Both the position numbers and the translations under genes were made by a program. Shown here one piece after another: positions 34,346-43,547 of a DNA stretch of 64,000 bases (the stretch's first letter is position 1; each line of letters starts with the position of its first letter). The notes below the pieces were generated by a model, which was not told the origin of the DNA, did no database searches, and worked only from the letters and a program-made list of their open reading frames with translations. Source of the stretch: an uncultured Lachnospiraceae bacterium (GTDB lineage: Bacteria > Bacillota > Clostridia > Lachnospirales > Lachnospiraceae); contig CAJTVD010000008.1 in the NCBI GenBank assembly GCA_910579495.1, positions 14,190 to 78,189 on the forward strand. The letters run 5' to 3'.

Positions 34346-34546
34346 AGAAATGCATAAGAAAGTTTGCTGCTTTGCGGCGCGCACTCCGCGCGGTGTGCAG
34401 GGAGAAAAACCGTCTCTATTCGATTTGCGAAAGTATTGGCCATGCGCACCGGACAGGCAGCATTATGCACAAAAATAATTTACCAATTCCCGTCCAACGA
34501 TCATGATTCAAAAAAATGCTCATTTCGCGGTCAAAAAAAGGTCATT
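34346..34546 (+). repeat. Intergenic segment duplicated at 48.99-49.16 kb (possible dispersed element)
   Basis: This stretch contains GTGCAGGGAGAAAAACC, TATTCGATTTGCGAAAGTAT and ATTTCGCGGTCAAAAAAAGG, and matches 48995-49159 with point changes and a short deletion. Reverse-strand translation of its first part resembles a sequence I recall being misannotated as small hypothetical proteins in many Lachnospiraceae, so it may itself be a dispersed repeat. The rest of the 307-base gap to lanM (to 34616) is A+T-rich with no other feature seen. Confidence 0.6.
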
Positions 34547-34616
34547 CTTGCTGCCTATATTGTCAAAAATTGTAAAAAATGATAGTTTGTTTTTAGAAAC
34601 AATTGAAATCTGAAAA

Positions 34617-37367
34617 ATGGTTGCGGAGCCTGTCTTTATGGAAAGTAACAGCCAAACTTTTTATCCTTTTTATGAAGGAAGGATTAGCCGGGTGACGGGG
34701 GTTTTGAAAAAGGAATGCCCGGGCGGGAATCTTCAGGAAGGACGTATATGGGAAAGTATTGCGGTAAGCCTGCATGAAGTATTCCACAGGGCATCAGTCC
34801 GGTGCCTGATCGTAGAGCTGCATGTATGCAAGGCAGCAGGCTTACTGTCCGGGGAAAACAGCAGGGAAAAGTATCTGTGTTACTGCAGTCTGCTAAAGGA
34901 TGAGCAGTATGTTGGAACAATCTATGGGAAATACCCGGGACTGCACCGGTATTTAAAGGAATTGGAAGAAATCCAGTTATGTTTTTGGCGGGAACTGCTG
35001 GGACGGCTTGTGAATGACTGGGATCAGATTAAGGCTTATTTCCAGATGGAGCCGGATACACGGATAAGGGATATCAGACGGTCTGGCTCGGATTTCCACT
35101 GTAGGGGGAGATCAGTAGTCATTGTGGAAACGGACAGGAATAAGGAGATCCTGTATAAACCCCATTCACTGGAGAATGAAATCTTCCTGCAGGGTCTTTT
35201 GGCGGATATACACACGGATCTGGGGATGGGAGCATTTCGGTACCTGGAGCTGGAGCGGGGTGGGTATGGCTGGGTAGAAAAGGTCGTATGGCAGGAATGT
35301 GCCAGTTTGGAGGAGGTATCCGCCTTTTATAAAAGGGCGGGGGTTCTGATGGCGGTAGCTTATGTGCTGGGTATCGGAGATTTGCATTATGAAAATATCA
35401 TTGCCCATGGAGGATTTCCTGTGGTTGTTGATGCGGAAACCTTGTTTCAGCACATGGGAACCCTTTATCGGTGGACAGAGCGGACGAGGGATTTCTATTC
35501 GGTATTGAGCAGCGGCCTTCTTCCTGGAGGGGCGGCGGATCTTGATACTGCAGGGGTCACTGGAGGGGTGGAGGGAGCCTTGTCCGGGAGGATGCCTGTG
35601 ATCTTAAATGATAAGACCTCAGAAATATGCGTTGGCTATGGAAGATCGCACATGTCCCAGGGGAAAAATTATGTGAGATACCTTGGGAAGAGGATGCCAT
35701 GGGAGGATTATGGGCAGGAGGTCGCAGAAGGCTTCCGGTTAGGGTATGGCTGGTTTGGCCGTAACAGGGAAGAGGTCTTTCAGAGAGTCCGGGCTTGTAA
35801 GGATAGGCTGAGGAGCAGGTATGTCAGTGGTAACTCACAGTTTTTTGGGCTGGGGATATTTGCGTCCGTGCATGGGACGCTTATGGAAAGCGAAAAGGGC
35901 AGATATGAGTATCTGCGGAAGCTGTGCGGGAACAGAAGGCTGGGAGCCTGGGAAGCCCAGGCTATGGCATGGGGGGATATCCCCTGCTTTTCCAGAAGAT
36001 TGGACGATGGCGATGTATATTGCGGGCAGGAAGCCGTAGTCTGGGGATTCTTTCAGGAGACCATAGAAGAGCAGTTAAGAGCGCGGATGCAGCAATTGTC
36101 AGAGGAAGACTGCAAATTGCAGGAGCAGGTCATTGCGTTTACTTATAGATTGTTTGGAACAGGAGCAGAGAAAAAGAAGGAAAAGACTGGGATGGATGCT
36201 GTCTGCCCTCCGGACAGGAGCCTTGTCGGGCTGGCAGGGGCTGAAAAGATTGGGATGTATATGCTGCGCCATGCTATAAGAGAGGGGGAGAAGATCTTCT
36301 GGCTGGGGGCAGACGGGGAAGAAGGACGGCTGAAAGTAAAACCGGTGGACATCTATTTCTATGGGGGGATTGCCGGGATAGCAGTATTCTTCCGGAAGCT
36401 GTACCGGGCAAGCGGACGGTATGGGGATATTTGTGGGGCGCTGGAGGGAATGCTTTTTTCATACACAGACCGGATCAGCAGCGGGGAAGGATGCCCGGTC
36501 ACGGAAGATACAGGGATGTATTGCGGGGAAGGGTCGGTGGCATATGCCTATCAACTGCTCTATGAGATCACCAGGGAATCCAGGTACCGGAGATATGCGT
36601 GCATCCATGTAAAGATCATGTGCAGATATATCAGCAGGGACAGGCATCTGGATCTGACCTATGGCAACGCCGGGGCGGTGCTGGTCCTGTGTCAGCAGTA
36701 CAGGGATACCGGGGATGAGGCCTATCTGAGGGAGGCACAGAATGCCCTGTCGTATCTGGAAAACAGGCGGTTGGAATCCGGGCAGGGAGTTACCTGGATT
36801 GAAAAAGCGGAAGGAAGCCCTGTGTGCAGCCTGGCTCATGGGAACAGCGGGATGCTGCTGGCATATGCCAGGATGGAATCTCTTGTCCACAACGGACTGT
36901 GGGGAAAGAGGATGCGCCAGATCATGGCATATGAGGATCAGTACTACCGGGAGGAATATGGGAACTGGGCGGATCTGCGAAGAGAAAAAGGGCAGTGGGA
37001 GACCTATGCATGGTGCAATGGCGGCATGGGAGTGGTCTATGCCAGGCTGCTGGCTAAGAAGTGGAATCCGGAAGAATTGGCGGATGTGGATATTGGCGGC
37101 AGGTCGGAAGTCCTGGCCCGGAAGCTGGCTGTACGCGGGGATATGTGCCTGTGCCATGGGAATATGGGAAACCTGCTGATCCTGCGGGAGATGATGAGGG
37201 GATTGGGGGAGAGGGAAAATCTGATGCGGCAGATAGGCAGGCTGGAGGATGCTCTGGAAAGTTTCGTGAGGGACCTGGATGAAGAGAAGGGGAGAGTAGA
37301 TTTTGGATTTATGAATGGGATGGCGGGGGTTGGGTTTGGGTGTTTTGAGAGAAATGCACATAGATAG
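34617..37367 (+). CDS. lanM: Class II lanthipeptide synthetase LanM
   Basis: A 916-residue bifunctional enzyme that phosphorylates and dehydrates Ser/Thr of a precursor and then forms thioether rings. The N-terminal dehydratase (DUF4135) shows KEILYKPHSLENEIF, IGDLHYENIIAH (D255, H257, N260) and VVVDAETLFQHMG (D272), lipid-kinase-like catalytic residues. The C-terminal LanC cyclase (~570-910) has CSLAHGNSG, and zinc ligands C800 in AWCNGG, C846 and H847 in CLCHGNMGN; the 46-residue spacing between the two Cys equals that in NisC. It ends soon after the final GMAGVGFG, slightly short. Start may be ATG 34617 or 34638; the latter has a weak GGAG upstream. Confidence 0.95.
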   Translation: MVAEPVFMESNSQTFYPFYEGRISRVTGVLKKECPGGNLQEGRIWESIAVSLHEVFHRASVRCLIVELHVCKAAGLLSGENSREKYLCYCSLLKDEQYVGTIYGKYPGLHRYLKELEEIQLCFWRELLGRLVNDWDQIKAYFQMEPDTRIRDIRRSGSDFHCRGRSVVIVETDRNKEILYKPHSLENEIFLQGLLADIHTDLGMGAFRYLELERGGYGWVEKVVWQECASLEEVSAFYKRAGVLMAVAYVLGIGDLHYENIIAHGGFPVVVDAETLFQHMGTLYRWTERTRDFYSVLSSGLLPGGAADLDTAGVTGGVEGALSGRMPVILNDKTSEICVGYGRSHMSQGKNYVRYLGKRMPWEDYGQEVAEGFRLGYGWFGRNREEVFQRVRACKDRLRSRYVSGNSQFFGLGIFASVHGTLMESEKGRYEYLRKLCGNRRLGAWEAQAMAWGDIPCFSRRLDDGDVYCGQEAVVWGFFQETIEEQLRARMQQLSEEDCKLQEQVIAFTYRLFGTGAEKKKEKTGMDAVCPPDRSLVGLAGAEKIGMYMLRHAIREGEKIFWLGADGEEGRLKVKPVDIYFYGGIAGIAVFFRKLYRASGRYGDICGALEGMLFSYTDRISSGEGCPVTEDTGMYCGEGSVAYAYQLLYEITRESRYRRYACIHVKIMCRYISRDRHLDLTYGNAGAVLVLCQQYRDTGDEAYLREAQNALSYLENRRLESGQGVTWIEKAEGSPVCSLAHGNSGMLLAYARMESLVHNGLWGKRMRQIMAYEDQYYREEYGNWADLRREKGQWETYAWCNGGMGVVYARLLAKKWNPEELADVDIGGRSEVLARKLAVRGDMCLCHGNMGNLLILREMMRGLGERENLMRQIGRLEDALESFVRDLDEEKGRVDFGFMNGMAGVGFGCFERNAHR

Positions 37368-37447
37368 TAATGCGTGGGAATGCACGATCAAGAAAAATTG
37401 GATACAGCAAGAGGTATATATTATTCGATCATTAATGAAGGGAGAAA

Positions 37448-38239
37448 GTGATCCGTTTCACAGAAGTTGATATGGGAGCCTTTTTGGAAATCAGTACATC
37501 AATACCATGTATATTAAATTGTTTTTATTGTCCGCAAAATGTGTTGAAGGAAAGCTATAGATCGACTATAAAGGAACTTTCGTATGATAATTTTATACTG
37601 GCAATAGACAAGATCCCTCAAAAAAGTGTTGTGACTTGGAGTGCATTTAATGAGCCGTTTCAAAATAATGATACTATAGATATGATCTTGTATGCATATA
37701 AGAAGGGACATTGTGTTCAAGTTAATACTACCTTAGTAGGATTAACTTTGGAAAAGTATAGAAGGATCAAAGACTTGCCTTTTGGTCATTTCGGTATACA
37801 TTTACCAGATACGGAAGGAAAAACCGTTATTCCATTAACAGATCAATATTTAGAGCTGTTGGAATATATTGTTGATGATCCACCACAAGGAGTAAATTTT
37901 AGCTATCATGAAGGGAAAGCTCATTCCGCGATAAGCCACTTGGTAAAGGACAGCCATAAATTGATCATCCATAATAGATGCGGCCTGTTAAAGGAGGGAC
38001 GCAGGGATGACCATCCTAATGTAGTAAAATGTGGACAACAGTTTTTATTTACAAATGTTGATGGGGGCTGTGTCCTGCTTCCGAACGGAGACTGCGTTAC
38101 CTGTTGCCAATCCTTTAACATGAAGGAATATCTGGGAAATCTATTTGTTCAGTCGTGGGATGAAATAAAAGAAAAAATAAAGCTTACTGATATGTGTAGA
38201 TTGTGTAGGTATGCAATTGAAGATGGAAAGAAGAAGTAG
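37448..38239 (+). CDS. Radical SAM protein with SPASM-like C-terminal Cys cluster
   Basis: GTG start behind GAAGGGAG; 263 residues. The [4Fe-4S] motif is C21-x3-C25-x2-C28 in PCILNCFYCPQN. The C-terminal part has an array of Cys (KCGQQF, GGCVLLPNGDCVTCCQS, MCRLCRY) and the phrase YLGNLFVQSWDEI typical of SPASM/twitch proteins, which bind auxiliary clusters. It follows lanM by 80 bases; codon use is clearly more A+T-rich than lanM. The same lanM-radical SAM adjacency is preserved in the decayed copy at 49.2-50.2 kb, so the pair has travelled together. It might modify the peptide (for example epimerisation) or belong to the nucleotide cluster downstream. The substrate is unknown. Confidence 0.85.
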   Translation: MIRFTEVDMGAFLEISTSIPCILNCFYCPQNVLKESYRSTIKELSYDNFILAIDKIPQKSVVTWSAFNEPFQNNDTIDMILYAYKKGHCVQVNTTLVGLTLEKYRRIKDLPFGHFGIHLPDTEGKTVIPLTDQYLELLEYIVDDPPQGVNFSYHEGKAHSAISHLVKDSHKLIIHNRCGLLKEGRRDDHPNVVKCGQQFLFTNVDGGCVLLPNGDCVTCCQSFNMKEYLGNLFVQSWDEIKEKIKLTDMCRLCRYAIEDGKKK

Positions 38240-38292
38240 ATTTTGGAATGATGACAGGTGAAGGAATGGAGATATTGTATAAGGGTGATGCA

Positions 38293-38904
38293 ATGGGCAG
38301 GATCATATTTTCCTATAGGATCGTTTATGATATGGGTTTTGCACCATGTATAGATAACGATATTTTTACTCTGGCCTGCTGTAAAGGAGGGCAGATTCGT
38401 AATGGAAAGAATATAATTACCGGCCTCAGGTATCATGTTGGACAACATTATTACAAGAATCCTGGTGATGAGATATACCTTTTCGGTATTTATAAAAATG
38501 GTATGCTTTATTATGCAAGAATAACAGATGTTATTACGATGAATGAATATTTCTCAACGCGGGGGAAAAGCGTATATGGAGGCAGAACAGATCAAATATA
38601 TGATGCGGAAGCCGGTATGTTAAAGCGGAATGACTCATTACCGCATATACACCCCAAAGGATCTGTCCAGAACGAACAGGACAGGAATGGGCATTATGTA
38701 TTAGTTTCCCGGGAATTTACATACTTTGGGAAAAATGCTCCTGCTATTGACGCTGAAATTCTGCGCATGCTTCCTAAAAATAGGGAGGTTAAAAGATATA
38801 CGGATTCTTGTTCGGAGCACGAGATCATTCACAGCTATGCGATGGGGTTGATCGGTTCTTTTCAGGGAGTGATCGGTGTGCCGCATGATTCTATTTATGA
38901 CTGA
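38293..38904 (+). CDS. Nmad2-like protein (nucleotide modification associated domain 2)
   Basis: I prefer the ATG at 38293, with AAGGGTG upstream, giving MGRIIFSYRIVYDMGFAPCI; an in-frame ATG at 38248 is possible. The opening pattern (SYRIVYDMGFAP followed by FTLACCKGGQIR and ITGLRY) fits the Nmad2 family as I remember it: proteins defined by comparative genomics in DNA base hypermodification neighbourhoods, with a conserved Cys-Cys-Lys early motif. Later, HPKGSVQNEQDRNGHYVLVS and EFTYFGKNAP are also typical. The next gene is the commonly associated Nmad3, which strengthens the call. Biochemical activity is unknown. Confidence 0.65.
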   Translation: MGRIIFSYRIVYDMGFAPCIDNDIFTLACCKGGQIRNGKNIITGLRYHVGQHYYKNPGDEIYLFGIYKNGMLYYARITDVITMNEYFSTRGKSVYGGRTDQIYDAEAGMLKRNDSLPHIHPKGSVQNEQDRNGHYVLVSREFTYFGKNAPAIDAEILRMLPKNREVKRYTDSCSEHEIIHSYAMGLIGSFQGVIGVPHDSIYD

Positions 38905-38921
38905 TTATTTAAGGAGTGGTG

Positions 38922-39713
38922 ATGAAGATCATATTATCCAGAAAGGGATTTGATACCACGAGCGGCGGCTGTCCCAGTCCGATCCTGCCGGATGGAACAT
39001 TATTATCTTTGCCCATACCAGATGAGGAAGATCTTAAGTATAGTGATCTGCAATATGATGGTTTTAGCTATGACAGAATTTTAAACGGTTTAAACCCGGG
39101 AGTGTTTTACAGCGGCTGCCATCTTGATCCGGATATTCGGGAAGGCGTTCGGATCGTGTCGGCAGATGACTGGCGGCCTGCTTTCGGTCAGACGGGAAGT
39201 GCGTTGGGGATACTGCGTAATGCGAAAGTAACAGTCGGGGATCTGTTCCTGTTTTTCGGCATCTTTCGAAACACAGAATATGATAAAAATGGAGTTTTGA
39301 GATTCGCACATGAAAAAGGTGCAGTTCATATGATCCATAGTTATCTGCAAATAGGGGAGATATTGGATACGCCTGAAAAGATCAGGAAATGCAGATGGCA
39401 TCCCCATGCTGATCTTGAAAGATATCAATCAGATCGCAATGCCCTGTATCTTGCAAGTGAAAGATTAAGTTTATGTCCATCCCTTCCGGGGTGCGGCGTT
39501 CTTTCTTACAGAGAGGACCGGGTTTTGACTATGGAAGGAAAAACTCCTGCAACCTGGCGGGAATATGAATTTTTGATGCCGGATCATATCATTGGAAACA
39601 GAAAAAACAGCGCCAGATGTGGCGGGCTATATTATCAGGGGCAGTGGCAGGAACTGATCCTAAAACCGGATAAAGAGGCAGAGGAATGGGCGGTAAAATT
39701 ATTAAGTGAATGA
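38922..39713 (+). CDS. Nmad3-like protein (nucleotide modification associated domain 3)
   Basis: ATG at 38922 with AAGGAG six bases upstream gives MKIILSRKGFDTTSGGCPSP, the characteristic start of the Nmad3 family. Further hallmarks are LPDGTLLSLPIPDEED, VFYSGCHLDPDIR, AFGQTGSALG, and DLFLFFGIFRNTE. About 263 residues. Nmad3 proteins are known only from genome context with DNA and nucleotide modification genes; their catalytic role is not established. Here it follows the Nmad2-like gene by 17 bases and shares the A+T-rich composition of the cluster. Confidence 0.7.
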   Translation: MKIILSRKGFDTTSGGCPSPILPDGTLLSLPIPDEEDLKYSDLQYDGFSYDRILNGLNPGVFYSGCHLDPDIREGVRIVSADDWRPAFGQTGSALGILRNAKVTVGDLFLFFGIFRNTEYDKNGVLRFAHEKGAVHMIHSYLQIGEILDTPEKIRKCRWHPHADLERYQSDRNALYLASERLSLCPSLPGCGVLSYREDRVLTMEGKTPATWREYEFLMPDHIIGNRKNSARCGGLYYQGQWQELILKPDKEAEEWAVKLLSE

Positions 39714-39734
39714 TTATCTGACAGGGGGCAGGGT

Positions 39735-40901
39735 ATGAAAGAATTTCAAAAAAGGAAGATCAGAAGTTTGTTTAATTATCTGGATCTTCACAATAGGTAC
39801 TACCATGAGATCTTTAAGGTGTATGGAGTTGATATTAACGCGGATGGAGATGAGATGCTGGAAATGATGCCGATTCTCACAAAGGCTGATATCAGAAAAA
39901 ATGCGGAGTCGTATTTTTCAAATGATGATGTAAAGGTTGTACGGGAATTGACCAGCGGTTCAGTTGGTGTGCCGTTAATATGCTATAAGTCTGTACAGGA
40001 AAGATCGCAGGCCGCTATGAATGTTTGGAAGGCGCGAAGAGAAAGAGATCCATATGTGTCACCTCAAAATTATTATAATTTTTTTGATGCCAATGAACAC
40101 GTAACAGGAGATTTTGCCAATTTAAATGAAGGACAGTTAGTTGAATATTTTGATCAGCTTAAAACCTTAAATCTGCGTTGGATGTCAGGGCCGATATCTA
40201 CAATATATACGATGGCAAGATTAATTAATAAAGGGAGGATATCAAATAGCAGTATTAAATATATTGAATTATTTGGAGAGTATGCTGATGTCGAGCAGCG
40301 CACGTATATAGAAGAGGCATTTGGCTGCAAAACTGTAGTTCATTATGGAACCAGGGAGACGTGGTGTATCGGATATGAATGTGAAAAAGGATATCTGCAT
40401 GTACAAGAAAATGTAATGTTGGTTGAAACAAATGATAAGAATGTTCAGTATGATAATGGAAACAGTGAAATTATTGTGACTAGTTTGTATAACAGATATA
40501 TGCCATTTGTTCGCTACAATTTGATGGATATAGGTAAACTGGTTTATGATAAGTGTGAATGCGGGAAATCAAGTCCAAGAATAATTCTTGCCGGGGGCAG
40601 AGTTGGAGATATGGTGAAAGGAAAACAGGTGCTTGGAAATAATTTTTTTAATCGTGCGGTAGGTCATCTTGTTAAACGCGGTTATGACGATATTGAGCGG
40701 TTTCGCGTTGAACAGGTAGAATTGAATCATTTTATGCTATATATTGTTAAAGCCGAGACATATACGGATGAGACTACATGTGTTTTAAAAAGTATATTAA
40801 AGGAATCTCTTGGTGAAAATTCTGAATTTACATTTAAATTTGTAGAAAAAATTGATGCTTTACCTAATGGAAAGTATAAAAACTTTGAATGTTTAATTTA
40901 A
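39735..40901 (+). CDS. AMP-forming ligase of the PaaK/CapK (phenylacetate-CoA ligase-like) type
   Basis: A 388-residue member of the ANL superfamily. The phosphate-binding loop is LTSGSVGVPLICYKS at ~73-87; the central adenine-contact region is HYGTRETWCIGYEC; RYNLMDIGKLV corresponds to the RxxxGD-type hinge motif (here RYNLMD); and ALPNGKYKN at the end carries the expected Lys of the C-terminal subdomain. It would activate a carboxylic acid as an acyl-adenylate. It is the first of three such ligases in the cluster. The acid cannot be predicted. GGGGGCAGGG lies upstream of the start. Confidence 0.8.
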   Translation: MKEFQKRKIRSLFNYLDLHNRYYHEIFKVYGVDINADGDEMLEMMPILTKADIRKNAESYFSNDDVKVVRELTSGSVGVPLICYKSVQERSQAAMNVWKARRERDPYVSPQNYYNFFDANEHVTGDFANLNEGQLVEYFDQLKTLNLRWMSGPISTIYTMARLINKGRISNSSIKYIELFGEYADVEQRTYIEEAFGCKTVVHYGTRETWCIGYECEKGYLHVQENVMLVETNDKNVQYDNGNSEIIVTSLYNRYMPFVRYNLMDIGKLVYDKCECGKSSPRIILAGGRVGDMVKGKQVLGNNFFNRAVGHLVKRGYDDIERFRVEQVELNHFMLYIVKAETYTDETTCVLKSILKESLGENSEFTFKFVEKIDALPNGKYKNFECLI

Positions 40902-40925
40902 ATATTATGAAGGAATAGAATATAT

Positions 40926-41687
40926 ATGAAATTTTTTTGGATTACATTTAAAAATACATTTGCCTATCGCATGGCGTCTGTATTATCTGTAATAAGCTCT
41001 GTGCTGTATATAGCAATAAATATTATGATTTGGAGGTACTTGTTCAGGGAACAGCCAGAAATGATTGGCTACATGACAAAGTATACAATTATAGCAAATA
41101 TTATTGGAATGTTTTATTCTAATAATATTGCAAATCGAATCGGGGCTAAAGTGGCTAAAGGAGATTTTGTTATGGATTTGTTGAAGCCAGTTAGTATTCT
41201 TTATATGTCATGGCAAATGGAATTAGCGCAAATTTGCAACAGGTTGCTTACAGAGGGTATTTTTACATTTTTAGTATTTCTGCCTTATTTGATGAAGGAC
41301 AACAGATATTTTAATATTGGATATGTAATATTAGCAGTTGTACTGGGACATATTTTATTTATGCTCATATACTCTTTGGTTGGATTTTTGACATATGTTT
41401 TTATTAAGGTGTGGCCTCTGGAGCGTCTTGTAAATGATACGATAAGACTATTTGCCGGTATATTTATTCCGCTTTCATTACTACCGGGTTTTTTAAAAAA
41501 TGTAGCATATTATTTGCCATTTCGCTTTTTGTATTCATTTCCGCTGGAGCTTTTGCTTGGTAATTCAGATATTTCACATATACATATTGAATATTTCAGA
41601 ATAAGTATATGGATTGCTGTTTTTGCTGGAGCTAACTGGATTGTTTATCATCTTGCACTGCGAAGATCAGTTATACAAGGAGGATGA
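40926..41687 (+). CDS. ABC-2 family exporter permease, first subunit
   Basis: A 253-residue membrane protein with about six hydrophobic segments, including VLSVISSVLYIAINIMIW and ILFMLIYSLVGFLTYVF. The loop VAKGDFVMDLLKPVSILY is typical of the ABC-2_2/DUF990 permease family, in which two different permeases and one ATPase form the exporter. The next two genes supply the second permease and the ATPase; the stop is separated from the next ATG by one base. Likely role is export of the cluster's product or self-protection. Confidence 0.85.
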   Translation: MKFFWITFKNTFAYRMASVLSVISSVLYIAINIMIWRYLFREQPEMIGYMTKYTIIANIIGMFYSNNIANRIGAKVAKGDFVMDLLKPVSILYMSWQMELAQICNRLLTEGIFTFLVFLPYLMKDNRYFNIGYVILAVVLGHILFMLIYSLVGFLTYVFIKVWPLERLVNDTIRLFAGIFIPLSLLPGFLKNVAYYLPFRFLYSFPLELLLGNSDISHIHIEYFRISIWIAVFAGANWIVYHLALRRSVIQGG

Positions 41688-41688
41688 T

Positions 41689-42489
41689 ATGAAATTTTTA
41701 TCTGTTTATTTAAATTATATCCGGATGTTTATAAAAGCGAAAAGTGAATATCGAATGAGTTTTTTACTGGGAATTTTTGTAAATATATTTGATAATTTTA
41801 TTACATACATCTCATTATGGGTCATATTTGATAATTTTAAGGTTATTGAAGGCTGGAATTTTTATGAGATGGCGATCCTGTATGGTTTATTTCGTGTAAC
41901 AGATGCATTTGCGGGTATGTTTTTATGGTATACGATGAATTTTATAGATGAGGATATTATTACCGGAAACTTAGATGTATATTTGATTCGTCCAATGGGA
42001 TTGCTTCAGCAGATGGTCTGCAGGCGTTTTGGTGAAACTTATATTGGACAGATTATAGTAGTTGTTATATTTATGGTCTATTCTTTTGAACGATTGAATT
42101 ATACAATTCATTTATGGACATGGCTCTATTTAGTTTTAGTGCTGATCAGCGGTACATTGATTCATGCCGCTGCGTTAATAGTGATCGGCAGTTTAAATTT
42201 CTGGTTTTTGGGGGCTAAGAGGCTGGCTGGCATATTATATAATGGAATGGGAAGATTTACACAATATCCTTTGACTATTTTTCCTGGAGCTGTAAGGATT
42301 GTGTTGACGTATATTTTGCCTTGGGCATTGATTAATTATTATCCCTGCCTGGTTATTTTAAATAAAGTACAGACGACAGAGGAAAGAATTTTAGGACTGG
42401 CGGCACCAGGAGTGGGAGGTATCTTATTTGGCTTATCGGTTTATATATTAAACAAAGGAATACACAGATATAGTGGAAATGGAGGATAA
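41689..42489 (+). CDS. ABC-2 family exporter permease, second subunit
   Basis: Start at 41689 with AAGGAGG. About 266 residues, six hydrophobic segments (for example FFLLGIF-like SFLLGIFVNIFDNFITYIS, and LYLVLVLISGTLIHAAALIVI), and IITGNLDVYLIRPMGLL, the same amphipathic loop as in the first permease, confirming paralogy. It would pair with the upstream subunit and the downstream ATPase. Nothing in the sequence specifies the cargo. Confidence 0.85.
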   Translation: MKFLSVYLNYIRMFIKAKSEYRMSFLLGIFVNIFDNFITYISLWVIFDNFKVIEGWNFYEMAILYGLFRVTDAFAGMFLWYTMNFIDEDIITGNLDVYLIRPMGLLQQMVCRRFGETYIGQIIVVVIFMVYSFERLNYTIHLWTWLYLVLVLISGTLIHAAALIVIGSLNFWFLGAKRLAGILYNGMGRFTQYPLTIFPGAVRIVLTYILPWALINYYPCLVILNKVQTTEERILGLAAPGVGGILFGLSVYILNKGIHRYSGNGG

Positions 42490-42494
42490 GTTAT

Positions 42495-43478
42495 TTGGAA
42501 AGAATTATAGTGGCTGAAAGGTTGTGCAGAGATTATAAGGTTGCAGCCGTAAGTAAAAATATGATACAATACCTTTTTTTCAGAAAGCATAATATTTTAC
42601 ATGCTGTTAAGGATGTCAGCTTTGACATAAATAAAGGTGAAATGGTTGGATTTGTTGGACCGAACGGGGCAGGCAAATCAACAACGATAAAAATGCTTGC
42701 GGGAATACTCGTACCTACGGGCGGTACAGTATCTGTTTTAGGAAAAGATCCTTTTAAATTCAGAAAAGACAATGCATTTTCTGTTGGTGCAGTATTTGGG
42801 CAAAGAACACAACTGTGGTGGGATTTACCGATATCTGATACGTTTCTATTATTAAAGAAGATATATAATATTCAAGATGAAATATACGAAAAAAACTTAT
42901 GTCTTTTCAAAAAATATCTTGATTTGGACAGTATATGGCATCAGCCTGTACGGCAGTTGAGCCTTGGGCAGCGTATGAGGTCTGAGATTGCAGCAGCAAT
43001 TCTGCATAATCCGCCGTTATTATTTTTAGATGAGCCAACAATTGGTTTAGATATTGTGGCAAAAAGACAGATTCGTGATTTTATAATTGAACTGAATGAT
43101 TTATATCATACCACGGTTATACTGACCAGTCATGATATGAAAGATATAGAAGAGATATGTAAGCGGATCATTATTATTGATAAGGGTACAGTGATGATTG
43201 ATTGTTCAATGGAAAATCTGCAGAAAAAATATAGTAATAGTGTAACGGTAAATATCAGATTTGCCAAAGGTATGGATGATTTACATTTTGAAATGCCTGG
43301 GGTTCATATGGAAAAACAGTCTGAAAGTAATTCTGTTTCTTTTCGTGTTGACAAAACGAAAATAAGTACGGGACATCTTGTATTTGAATTATCGAAGTAT
43401 GCCGAGATAATAGATATAGATATTAAGGAACAGTCCGTGGAAGACATTATCCATGATATTTATTTGAATGGAGTGTAG
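42495..43478 (+). CDS. ABC exporter ATP-binding protein
   Basis: A 327-residue ATPase with TTG start behind GGAGG. Walker A GPNGAGKST, an unusual Q-loop region FGQRTQLWWDLP, signature LSLGQRMRSEIAAA, Walker B LLFLDEPTIGLD, and H-loop TSHDMKDIEE. The Q-loop phrase with Arg-Thr-Gln-Leu-Trp is characteristic of ATPases that serve ABC-2_2 permeases. The C-terminal ~90 residues form an extra regulatory domain. Completes the three-gene exporter. Confidence 0.92.
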   Translation: MERIIVAERLCRDYKVAAVSKNMIQYLFFRKHNILHAVKDVSFDINKGEMVGFVGPNGAGKSTTIKMLAGILVPTGGTVSVLGKDPFKFRKDNAFSVGAVFGQRTQLWWDLPISDTFLLLKKIYNIQDEIYEKNLCLFKKYLDLDSIWHQPVRQLSLGQRMRSEIAAAILHNPPLLFLDEPTIGLDIVAKRQIRDFIIELNDLYHTTVILTSHDMKDIEEICKRIIIIDKGTVMIDCSMENLQKKYSNSVTVNIRFAKGMDDLHFEMPGVHMEKQSESNSVSFRVDKTKISTGHLVFELSKYAEIIDIDIKEQSVEDIIHDIYLNGV

Positions 43479-43547
43479 GACAAAGTATTCTGTTCATATT
43501 GTGTTGTAAAAGAATTATTAAATATATAATAAAAAATTGGGGAGGAA

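Noticed and set aside
34120..34470. Reverse-strand frame with phrase ANTFANRIETVFLPAHR, and its relative at 48639-49115
   Set aside because: It is antisense to the duplicated intergenic segment and the precursor gene; I recall similar frames as repeat-derived artefacts. Treated as repeat DNA, not a gene.
37385..37456. A 23-codon frame (MHDQEKLDTARGIYYSIIN...) between lanM and the radical SAM gene
   Set aside because: No ribosome binding site, no Cys/Thr-rich core, and its end overlaps the ribosome site and start of the radical SAM gene; probably chance.
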